Assembly (NCBI GenBank): GCA_964565865.1
Contig: CAZMGM010000007.1
Location: 18,323 to 82,322 of the forward strand
Length of the DNA: 64,000 bases
Direction: 5' to 3'
From: CBDAPI01 sp964565865
GTDB taxonomy: Bacteria > Acidobacteriota > UBA6911 > RPQK01 > CBDAPI01
Shown here: one piece after another, positions 42,290-50,798 of the stretch
How positions within the stretch are numbered: position 1 is the first letter of the stretch
How the letters are laid out: every line of letters begins with the position of its first letter
Notes under the pieces: model-generated
Databases searched by the model: none
What the model was told of the DNA's origin: nothing
The model's input: only the letters and a program-made list of their open reading frames with translations
Translations under genes and position numbers: made by a program

Positions 42290-42642
42290 GTTTTGACTGC
42301 TCCTTCTTTCAATACCGCTTGAGCGTGTTTCTCCAATCTCTCTTTGAAATTTTCGGCAAGACGATTAGCCTTTGTGTCTTGGCCTATGTGGTGTCCGTCG
42401 CCCTGGCTCTTCTTCTGAGTTTTACCTGGCACGCCGCCGCGGTTCCCCCGTTTCGTTGGGCCTGGACGGCGCGCTCGTGGCGCTGGCCTGGGCCTGGCTC
42501 GGAAGCCGAGCATTCTTTGCCTTTTAATGGTACCTGACCGATCTGGCCTACACTCAGTAGGCCTGGCGATAATCCTTCCTGCTTTCCACCTTTTCTTCCA
42601 CCGACTCGGTCGGTTTGCGGCTAGAAGCCCCTCCCACACTCA
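42290..42642 (+). pseudogene. Possible frameshifted remnant of a small membrane protein
   Basis: Three overlapping plus-strand frames read as one hydrophobic protein if joined: FGKTISLCVLAYVVSVALALLL, then VSLGLDGALVALAWAWLGS, then VGLAIILPAFHLFFHRLG, ending in a stop at 42642. This would need two frameshifts. I recognise no family. The alternative minus-strand frame (42244-42639) is basic and low-complexity. Confidence 0.35.
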
Positions 42643-42785
42643 GGCATAGTCACAGTCTTAAAGGACCTGCCCTGGTCCAGATTTGGGACATCTCTCAGGA
42701 GCATGTGGGAGATTTGAGAAAAATGGGAGGTGTTTAGGAAACCTTGGAGCCCCCCCTGGAAACAGCTAAGTACAGTGGAATCAAC

Positions 42786-42861
42786 TGGTAGCCCCAAGGG
42801 GATTCGAACCCCTGTTTCCGGCGTGAGAGGCCGGCGTCCTAGTCCCCTAGACGATGGGGCC
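42786..42861 (-). tRNA. tRNA-Glu (anticodon CTC)
   Basis: Minus strand reads GGCCCCATCGTCTAGGGGAC at the 5' end, anticodon arm CCGGC-CTCTCAC-GCCGG, T arm AGGGG-TTCGAAT-CCCCT, acceptor closing TGGGGCT, then A and an encoded CCA. Seventy-six bases; the first acceptor pair is G-U. Confidence 0.95.
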
Positions 42862-43056
42862 ACGGCAAGAACAGGCGAATCATTCAAGCGGATCCTCTCG
42901 GGAATTGTCAAGGATGGTCGCCACTCCGAGGCGCCTCCCACATTGCGCCAGTGTAGCTCCTGCCCCTTCCCGGTTGCTGCACCACTTTCAATCTGCAACA
43001 GCGCTAGGCGAGGACGCGGCCTAGAATATAGAACCTGGAACCTCTATACTCGCCCC

Positions 43057-44901
43057 ATGGGGCGGGTCCGCATTCTTCCCGACGTTCTGGCCCATAAGAT
43101 CGCAGCAGGCGAAATCGTGGACCGGCCCGCCTCGGTGGTCAAGGAACTCCTGGAAAACGCCCTGGACGCCGAGGCCACAAGAATCCAAATCAAGATCGAG
43201 AATGGAGGCAAACGACTCATCTCCGTACGCGACGACGGATTCGGTATGTCAGCAGAAGACGCCAGAACGGCCTTCCAGCATCATGCCACCAGCAAGATCA
43301 GCAGCTTCGAGGATCTGAGCCGGATCGCAACACTTGGGTTTCGGGGAGAGGCACTGCCTTCGATTGCTGCAGTTTCCCGCCTCCGCCTCCGCACTGTGGA
43401 ACGAAGTGATGCTCTCGAGCCCCGAGCCGGGTTCGAACTCGCCTTTGAGGGAGGCAAGCTGGATTCGAGCTGCGCGGTCTCCTGGCCGGAGGGTACAGAG
43501 GTTGAGGTTCGTGAGCTTTTTTACAACGTGCCGGCCCGGCGAAAATTCATGAAGACCGTCGCCACCGAAATCGGACACATCAGCAAGCAGGTAACCCATC
43601 ACGCTCTGGCCCGGCCCGGCGTCGAATTCCAGCTGCACCACCAGCGCCGTCCCTTGATCGAGGCGACCGCCGTGGAGTCGCTGGAAGATCGCGTCTACCA
43701 GATCCTGGGCGGGGACTTCCTGGAAAACCTGACCGGGATCGATTACCAGCACGACGGGGTTCGCATCACAGGGTATACTTCCCTTCCCCATGAGCAACGC
43801 AGCACGTCACGCTCCCAGTACCTCTTTGTCAATGGCCGGGTGGTCCGTGACCGCGTCATGGCCCATGCCATCCGCCTCGCCTATCAGGACCTCATCCCCA
43901 GTGCCTCCCATCCAGTAGTGCTGCTTTTCCTGGGGATGGACCCCGCCGAGGTGGATGTCAACGTGCATCCGAACAAGACGGAAATCCGCTTTCGTGATTC
44001 CAACCGGGTCCACCGATCCATCTACAACGCTCTAGAAGAGTCCCTTCTGCGCCCCCGCGAGACTCTGGGTGAGCTAGCTCGCGATGTTCCCCTGAGTCAT
44101 CTGCGCACCCGGGAATTGCCCGGCCACCAGCAAAATGTAGCCCGCAGCATCGAGAAGTTCTTTCAGCGCAATCCGGACAGTTCCCTGGGTTTCCGGGAGC
44201 TGCGCCACGGAGCGGGTAGCGGGCTGCCTGTGTCTTTCCCGGCTCCTGTTGCTTTTTCGGGAGACGACCCACACCGGTGCAACATCCCTGAAACTGCGGA
44301 TCTGAGCCCCATTCCGATCGTGCTGGGCCAGTTTGTGGAGAGCTTTGTGGTAGCGGTGGATCGGGAGGGCGTGATGCTGATCGACCAGCACGTGGCCCAC
44401 GAACGGATCCTCTACGACCAGGCTTTGAGGACGATGACCAGCGGTGAAAAGACGCCAACCCAGAGACTTCTGATTCCACAAACTATTGAGCTGACAGCCG
44501 AGCAGAAGGCATCGCTGGTGCCACTTCTCGACCACCTCAACTCCAACGGGTTCGAGGTGGAGTGGTTTGGAGACAGAACCATTGCCGTGAAAGGAGTCCC
44601 TACGGTGGCCAAGGATTGTCGGGAGCTTCCCGGTCTGATCGAAGAGATTATCGCTTCGGTGGAGATAGACCCCTCCAGCCCAGCAACAGGGGCCGAAACG
44701 CAACGGCTGCGGGAGAAAATCGCCATCAGCCTATCCTGCCGGTCGGCCATCAAAATCAACACGCCGCTCTCTGCTGAGAAGATGTGCTGGCTCGTAGATG
44801 AGCTATTCCGCTGTGCAAACCCCTACACCTGTCCCCACGGTCGGCCCATCACGCTGCGCATGAACATCGAAGACGTGCTGCGCGGGTTCAAGAGGATCTG
44901 A
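43057..44901 (+). CDS. mutL: DNA mismatch repair protein MutL
   Basis: 614 residues from the ATG at 43057; the frame is open back to 42730 across the tRNA and is not coding there. GHKL ATPase motifs: ELLENALDAEA (about 35), VRDDGFGMSAEDA (about 58-70), LGFRGEALPSIAAVS (about 93) and VRELFYNVPARRKF. The C-terminal dimerisation/endonuclease domain has LIDQHVAHERILYD (about 440), SCRSAIKI and CPHGRPI, which correspond to metal-binding motifs of nicking MutL; the last Glu of the DQHAx2Ex4E motif is Asp here, a conservative change. It links MutS to strand incision. No mutS lies nearby. Confidence 0.96.
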   Translation: MGRVRILPDVLAHKIAAGEIVDRPASVVKELLENALDAEATRIQIKIENGGKRLISVRDDGFGMSAEDARTAFQHHATSKISSFEDLSRIATLGFRGEALPSIAAVSRLRLRTVERSDALEPRAGFELAFEGGKLDSSCAVSWPEGTEVEVRELFYNVPARRKFMKTVATEIGHISKQVTHHALARPGVEFQLHHQRRPLIEATAVESLEDRVYQILGGDFLENLTGIDYQHDGVRITGYTSLPHEQRSTSRSQYLFVNGRVVRDRVMAHAIRLAYQDLIPSASHPVVLLFLGMDPAEVDVNVHPNKTEIRFRDSNRVHRSIYNALEESLLRPRETLGELARDVPLSHLRTRELPGHQQNVARSIEKFFQRNPDSSLGFRELRHGAGSGLPVSFPAPVAFSGDDPHRCNIPETADLSPIPIVLGQFVESFVVAVDREGVMLIDQHVAHERILYDQALRTMTSGEKTPTQRLLIPQTIELTAEQKASLVPLLDHLNSNGFEVEWFGDRTIAVKGVPTVAKDCRELPGLIEEIIASVEIDPSSPATGAETQRLREKIAISLSCRSAIKINTPLSAEKMCWLVDELFRCANPYTCPHGRPITLRMNIEDVLRGFKRI

Positions 44902-44937
44902 GCGCCTCTGCGCCCGGAACAGGGGGTGTTCCCTCCA

Positions 44938-44963
44938 TCTCTGTAGCGCTTCCAGGGCTGGGA
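44938..44963. repeat. 26-base direct repeat, copy 1 (left of SPFH gene)
   Basis: Reads TCTCTGTAGCGCTTCCAGGG then CTGGGA; differs at two positions from 46320-46345. Confidence 0.65.
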
Positions 44964-45102
44964 ACCCAGTGGGCCTGTATCGAATCCCGAGCTAGCTTCA
45001 GAGCGTCAATCAGAACAAACCGATAACGCTCTACGACAAACCCTGCCAGGAATGCCGTATCGTAAGGGACTAGGTGACGGGTTGGAAAGGCTCGACCCAG
45101 CG

Positions 45103-46194
45103 CTAATCGGCCAGATAGTTCTCCAGGGCTGACCTTTTGATTCGATAAGAGCACCCGATCTTCTTGGCCGGGAGATCTCCCGATTCGATGACGGCGAGAA
45201 CATCATCCCTAGAGACACGAAGGGCCGCAGCTATCTGGTCTTGATCGAGTATCTCCGGAATGGCCGGTTTTCGACCGACCGAAGGCGCTTCGGGCGTCAG
45301 CTTCTGAACGCCCACAAACGGTGGCGTGGCCTGCATTCCCAGTGCTCCCCCCCGCTGTTGCAGCATCTGCTGGGCAATCGCCAGCCCCACTGCCATTTCT
45401 GTGGCCAGTCCCCCAGCACCTCCGCTGCCCGACTCCATCCCCTCGGCCATCTGACACTTCACGTAATCGTTGAGGTTGCCCACGACGGCCATGCTGGTCC
45501 GCTTATCCATTGCCTCCTCGACCTCAGGCGGAATGGAAACGTTCTCCACGATAAAGCTGGCAATCTCGATTCCGTACTTGGCCGACATCATCGGGGTGAT
45601 CAGCGGAAGCAGGGCCTCTCCCAACTCCGTAAAGCGGGTGGCCGCATCCAGAACCGGGATGTTGGCAGTGGCCAGAGCGTCGCTAAAAACACTTACAATC
45701 CAAGAACGCATGGTTTCGGAGAACTCGTCGAGACGGAAGTTGTGGTCTGATCCGGCCACCTCCCCTAGGAACAGCTGCAGATCAGTTACCCGGAAATCAT
45801 ACGTACCGAAGGCGCGGACACGAACAATTCCGAAGTCATTATCCCGCATCATGACCGAGTTCGAGGTACCCCACTTGTTTCCCTGAAATAGCCTCATATT
45901 CACGAAATAAAGATCTGCCTTGAAAGAAGATTCCAGCCCGAACTTCCAGGACTTCAATCGTGTCAAGATGGGAATATTGTCTGTCGTGAGCATGTGCTTC
46001 CCGGGCCCGAAGGTGTCCCCGAATTCGCCCAGATAAACAAACTGGGCAGCCTGAGACTCCCGCACGATCAGAGCGGCGCCGTTCTGGATTGCCTTGTCTT
46101 CGTCCGGAAAACGCCAGGAAAGAGTGTCCCTTGAATCATCCTGCCATTCGATTATTTCAATCAATTCGCCTTTCAAGAAATCCCAGATTGCCAT
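45103..46194 (-). CDS. SPFH/band-7 domain protein fused to a C-terminal excisionase-like HTH
   Basis: 363 residues. Residues 1-235 match the YdjI-like ('virion core') SPFH group: IWDFLKGELIEIIEW at the start, AALIVRESQAAQFVYLGEFGDTFGPGKHML in pieces, FGTYDFRV and YGIEIASFIVENVSIPPEVEEAMDKR. Then comes a Gly/Met/Ala-rich linker (about 250-295). Relatives usually end in a zinc ribbon; here the last 47 residues (DQDQIAAALRVSRDDVLAVI ... YRIKRSALENYL) form an HTH_17/excisionase-type fold, normally used to bind DNA or as a peptide-binding wing. No transmembrane helix is evident. The role is unknown: membrane-associated scaffold or stress protein. It is convergent with mutL and divergent from ahcY. 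Confidence 0.85.
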   Translation of the reverse strand: MAIWDFLKGELIEIIEWQDDSRDTLSWRFPDEDKAIQNGAALIVRESQAAQFVYLGEFGDTFGPGKHMLTTDNIPILTRLKSWKFGLESSFKADLYFVNMRLFQGNKWGTSNSVMMRDNDFGIVRVRAFGTYDFRVTDLQLFLGEVAGSDHNFRLDEFSETMRSWIVSVFSDALATANIPVLDAATRFTELGEALLPLITPMMSAKYGIEIASFIVENVSIPPEVEEAMDKRTSMAVVGNLNDYVKCQMAEGMESGSGGAGGLATEMAVGLAIAQQMLQQRGGALGMQATPPFVGVQKLTPEAPSVGRKPAIPEILDQDQIAAALRVSRDDVLAVIESGDLPAKKIGCSYRIKRSALENYLAD

Positions 46195-46319
46195 GTTGCT
46201 TCCTCGCTGAATGGTCCTATCTCATTCTACTGCGGTCATCGTCATTCTATTCTCTTCGATCGGCGGACAACCAGATGGGGGCAGATTCCATTTCCTAAAC
46301 CCAGGGATCGTTGCCCAAA

Positions 46320-46345
46320 TCTCTGTCGCCCTTCCAGGGCTGGGA
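46320..46345. repeat. 26-base direct repeat, copy 2 (right of SPFH gene)
   Basis: Reads TCTCTGTCGCCCTTCCAGGG then CTGGGA; two mismatches to 44938-44963. Confidence 0.65.
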
Positions 46346-46460
46346 TTGGTGGGACGCATTGTCCGTGGGCTGATGCCCTGCCTATTCTCCGTCGGATGCT
46401 TTACAGCCTCAACACGGCCCCGGAGCCTCTTTAATTGGGGCAACATTCCCATATATGTGT

Positions 46461-46490
46461 GGGGGGGAGGGGGAACATCCCCCCCCCCCC
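46461..46490. repeat. G-run/C-run inverted repeat
   Basis: Seven Gs, A, five Gs, loop AACAT, then twelve Cs: an almost perfect 12-pair hairpin. The G strand could also form a quadruplex. It is 227 bases upstream of the ahcY start. Confidence 0.85.
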
Positions 46491-46716
46491 GAGCGTCCAT
46501 CACAAAAAGTCGTTTCTACTCTGCATTGACCCTGCTCTTACTGGTCTCCGGATCAGCCCTTCAACCTGGAAGAGGGAGCGCAAGAAAGTCACAATCTCCA
46601 CAGTTTGCAGTTGAATGACCTACAATAGATCCGAAACTGGATCCCGAATAAAGTGAGCGTCGCACAACTTCACTTGATGGGGTCGGCATTTGATGCGAAC
46701 GCAGGACAGGAAACAC

Positions 46717-48144
<1,428 letters not shown>

Positions 48145-48149
48145 AAAAC

Positions 48150-48179
48150 GGGAGACAGAGTAAACTGTCCCCTTTTTTT
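48150..48179 (+). terminator. Rho-independent terminator after ahcY
   Basis: GGGAGACAG - AGTAAA - CTGTCCCC (one bulged A) followed by seven Ts, starting 6 bases past the stop. Confidence 0.85.
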
Positions 48180-48339
48180 CACGGCGAACCATCAGGCTAC
48201 GAACACGCTTTCTCAACCCGAGATCCCCTTCTCTTCAAACCTGCATGCGCGTAGAACTATGCGGCGTTTCAATGTCTGGAAAGCGAGTTGGGCCTTGAGG
48301 TGGTCTCGGATTGGTTCGGTTTGTCGTTTTCCCTTCTGA

Positions 48340-48590
48340 TAGTTTTGTCTATACGCCCTGGGAGAGAAACGAGTGGGGACGACCCCAACACGGAAAGGGA
48401 CCACCACCCCTTTGCCTTCTCCATGCTCATGGCCGGGGGCGGAGTCAAGGGAGGACAGGTAGTGGGAAGAACGGACGACATCGGGTGGAATCCGGTGGAG
48501 GATCCAATCCACATAAACAATTTTCACACCACCATTCTGCACCTCTTCCGTTTGAACGACGTGGGTGGAAAGGTCGTGAAGAAGCTGCTA
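48340..48590 (+). pseudogene. C-terminal remnant of a DUF1501 (sulfatase-like) protein, frameshifted
   Basis: RDHHPFAFSMLMAGGGVKGG, then GRTDDIGWNPVEDPIHINN and FHTTILHLFRLND (about 48398-48560) match the end of DUF1501 proteins (typically GRDHHPxAFTxWLAGGGVKGG ... HDFHATxLHLxGLD). Just upstream, NEWGRPQHGKG in the next frame corresponds to the family's SEFGRTPxxxxxGRDH, so a frameshift separates the two. Everything upstream, more than 300 residues with the Tat signal and metal site, is missing. DUF1501 genes usually pair with DUF1549/DUF1553 cytochrome-like genes; none is here. Confidence 0.65.
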
Positions 48591-48597
48591 GCCTACA

Positions 48598-48624
48598 CCG
48601 TCCTGTCCCACCAGGACAGGACGG
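48598..48624. repeat. Perfect hairpin upstream of the TIM-barrel gene
   Basis: CCGTCCTGTCC - CACCA - GGACAGGACGG: eleven perfect pairs with a 5-base loop and no T-run. It is 31 bases before the next start codon, so it may be REP-like or affect mRNA stability or translation. Confidence 0.75.
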
Positions 48625-48655
48625 TTAGGCTTCAGCCGAGAAGAGGAGTTCACTC

Positions 48656-49621
48656 ATGTTCAAGTATGCAGCTATTTCCGGAACGCTAGGACGACTGGGC
48701 TATGACGCCCTAGAGACTCCGCAAATGGTTCTGGAGGCTATCCGGGCAGCCGGTTACGACGGGGTCGATCTGCCCGGTGATCCTCAGAGAATCGACGTCG
48801 CCGCCTTACGGAAGTTAATCGAGTCCAGTGGTTTGGAGGTAAACGAGGTGCAGGCTGCCTGGGCTTTTCATCACGCTGGTGAAGACCGGGATCTGGCCGC
48901 TGGAGATGCTGGAGGCAGGCGCAGAGGTATCGACTACGGCAAACGGTGCGTCGATTTGGCGGCCGATCTGGGTGGCCGCTACGTTGAAATCTGCGCTCCC
49001 CAGACCCCTGTTCCGCAGATACCCTATCCCAAGCTGCCGCTTCACGTTTTAAGACGTAACTTCCTAGCATCTGCGAGAGAGATTACCGAGTACGCAGCCG
49101 AACGCGGTATCGACATCGTCTTCGAGCCCTTGAACCGTTATGAGTCTTACCCGGGAATCCTCACTACAGTGTACGACGCAATCAACCTGATCAATGATCT
49201 GGCACTGCCCAACCTGGGAGTCCAACCGGACATCTACCATATGAATGTCGCTGAAGCCTCTATGACCGATGCCCTCCGAGCAGCCGGTCCCCATATTCGA
49301 GTCATGCATATGAGGGAAACGAACGATTACTTCCTGGGGGAGGGTCACGCGGACTATCACGCGATCATGAAGATTCTCAAGGAGCTTGATTTCCAGGGAT
49401 ACCTGTCCATCTATATGCCCCTGATTCCTCCTGAGCTCTCCTATCGCGAAGAAACGGTCCTCAAGCCAGATCTCTTCACCGTACTGGAAAAGCAGCTGCT
49501 TTTCCTGAAAGGCATTGAGGAGTCTCTCGACAAGCAGAGATCTCTTTATTCCGCCGAAGCACCCTACGTTCTTGCTGAGAAAGAGAAAGAAGACGTGGAA
49601 GGACCGACCGATACCTATTGA
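48656..49621 (+). CDS. Sugar phosphate isomerase/epimerase-like TIM-barrel protein (AP-endonuclease 2 fold)
   Basis: 321 residues. AAGYDGVDLPGDPQRID (about 31-47), LGGRYVEICAPQ, GIDIVFEPLNRYES (metal Glu, about 157), NLGVQPDIYHMNVAE (Asp-x2-His, about 190), HIRVMHMRETND and HADYHAIMKILKEL trace the metal-binding strands of the xylose-isomerase-like family. A sugar or inositol-derivative isomerase/epimerase is likely. The ATG has AGAAGAGGAG upstream. It is the only plus-strand gene among the nearby aldolase and dehydratase genes, with which it may form a sugar-acid module. The substrate is unknown. Confidence 0.87.
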   Translation: MFKYAAISGTLGRLGYDALETPQMVLEAIRAAGYDGVDLPGDPQRIDVAALRKLIESSGLEVNEVQAAWAFHHAGEDRDLAAGDAGGRRRGIDYGKRCVDLAADLGGRYVEICAPQTPVPQIPYPKLPLHVLRRNFLASAREITEYAAERGIDIVFEPLNRYESYPGILTTVYDAINLINDLALPNLGVQPDIYHMNVAEASMTDALRAAGPHIRVMHMRETNDYFLGEGHADYHAIMKILKELDFQGYLSIYMPLIPPELSYREETVLKPDLFTVLEKQLLFLKGIEESLDKQRSLYSAEAPYVLAEKEKEDVEGPTDTY

Positions 49622-49685
49622 TCGTCCAATGGGATTGTTGTCCTGATTCGTTTCCGTCGGTCAATTGTCCTGGATTCTGCGCCCC

Positions 49686-50447
49686 TCATCCCCGAAATTC
49701 GGCGATTCCCTGTCGCGCCGCACCGCTCAGCAGCAAATAGTCGGTCCCATAGACCATGAACCGGAACCCCTGGTCCAGCCGCTGGCGCAATTCCTGGGGC
49801 GAGCCTGCTCCGATCCCCATCGCCACATTATTCTTGCGGCCCACCTCCAGTGCCCGTTCGATTGCGGCGTCCAGCTCGGGGAAAGGCATCTCTATCGGGT
49901 TGAGACCATAGGACAGGGAAAGGTCCCACAAACCCATGAGCATCGCGTCTACTCCCGGCACTTCGGTGATCGCTTCCAAATCGTCGATCGCTTCCCTGGT
50001 TTCCAGCATGAGGACAACCAGGACATTGTCGTTAGACCGAGCCAGGTAGTCCTCATAGTCCATGGCGTAGTGCGATGCGCGCAGAGGTCCGAAGCCACGT
50101 ATTCCCTCAGGAGGGTATCGTGTCGCAGCCACGATAGCCTGCGCCTGTGCTGCAGTCTTGATCATGGGTACGAGAACCCCCATCGCGCCAATGTCCAACG
50201 CCCTCTGGATTCCCACTGGATCATCCGAAGGCAGGCGCACGATGGGGATCGCCTCCGTAGCATTCAGTGCCATCAGCATGTGCTCAACCTGGGCAGCATC
50301 GAGCGCGTTATGTTCGGTTTCAACCGCCAGCCAGTCGTATCCGGCATGGGCCAGCAGTTCTGCGACACTGGGGCTGCCCAGTCCCATCAGAATCCCAACT
50401 GTTGATTCGCCGGCCTGCAGCTTTTCGCGTACCCAGTTGTTTCTCAT
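49686..50447 (-). CDS. HpcH/HpaI-family aldolase (2-keto-3-deoxy sugar acid type)
   Basis: 253 residues. Metal-dependent class II aldolase that cleaves 2-keto-3-deoxy or 4-hydroxy-2-oxo acids to pyruvate plus an aldehyde. MGLGSPSVAELLAHAGYDWLAVETEHN (metal/Glu region, about 21-47), GVLVPMIKTAAQAQAIV (about 93), VLVVLMLETREAIDDLEAI (metal Glu, about 143) and MLMGLWDLSLSYG (metal Asp, about 170) are in family order. It lies between the TIM-barrel gene (convergent) and the IlvD/Edd paralogue (same strand, 351 bases upstream), which suggests cleavage of the dehydratase product. Confidence 0.92.
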   Translation of the reverse strand: MRNNWVREKLQAGESTVGILMGLGSPSVAELLAHAGYDWLAVETEHNALDAAQVEHMLMALNATEAIPIVRLPSDDPVGIQRALDIGAMGVLVPMIKTAAQAQAIVAATRYPPEGIRGFGPLRASHYAMDYEDYLARSNDNVLVVLMLETREAIDDLEAITEVPGVDAMLMGLWDLSLSYGLNPIEMPFPELDAAIERALEVGRKNNVAMGIGAGSPQELRQRLDQGFRFMVYGTDYLLLSGAARQGIAEFRG

Positions 50448-50798
50448 TTAGGCCCTGTGTGTGGGAGTCGGGTTATACCGGGGTTCGTGCATCATCCGTC
50501 GAATCAATCATCCGCAGATAGTCGAGCACTGCAATTTACCTACTCTAAGCCTTCTCGAGTATGCCTGTCTATTCGATGCCCCGAAACATTCAACGCAGTC
50601 TACCACGTGTGCCATTACTTCTTGCCGGAGCGATGGAGAGTAACGTAGATAGACCCACACGTCCCGGCGATTTAGAATAATGATGGACGGACGCTATACA
50701 CCACGGCGGACGAGTACCTGGTGCGGATTCGATTGGAAATTCACGGGATGGATTTTGGAAAGACCTAGCTGGCTGCGGTCAAGAGTCTATCAACTGAA
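50448..50798. other. Intergenic, no clear gene
   Basis: 351 bases. A short plus-strand stretch around 50690-50766 (DEYLVRIRLEIHGMDFGKT) is open in one frame but lacks a start signal; it may be a remnant. The left part presumably contains the aldolase promoter. Confidence 0.45.

Larger units (their letters stand above)
46195..46716. other. Intergenic upstream of ahcY; repeat-like DNA
   Basis: 522 bases between the divergent SPFH gene and ahcY. It holds one copy of a 26-base repeat (46320-46345), a degenerate repetitive tract (about 46310-46440) of the kind scattered in acidobacterial and planctomycete genomes, and a G/C-run hairpin (46461-46490). I looked for a SAH riboswitch before ahcY and saw none. 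Confidence 0.5.

Noticed and set aside
42244..42639. Minus-strand 131-codon gene
   Set aside because: Very basic, low-complexity translation; looks like the shadow of a GC-rich plus-strand segment.
42786..42861. Genomic island inserted at tRNA-Glu
   Set aside because: No integrase gene or duplicated tRNA 3' end is visible around either tRNA-Glu.
42730..43056. N-terminal extension of the mutL frame
   Set aside because: It crosses the tRNA-Glu gene on the other strand and has no MutL-like residues; the family N-terminus starts at the ATG at 43057.
45103..46194. Prophage or viral gene because of the 'virion core' family name
   Set aside because: The name is historical; SPFH proteins of this type are common chromosomal genes and no phage genes lie nearby.
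46211..46618. Plus-strand 135-codon frame upstream of ahcY
   Set aside because: It reads through the G-run/C-run hairpin and repeat tract, giving low-complexity Gly/Pro residues and no start signal.
46195..46716. SAH riboswitch upstream of ahcY
   Set aside because: Searched by eye for the conserved SAH aptamer core; none found. The region is repeat-like instead.
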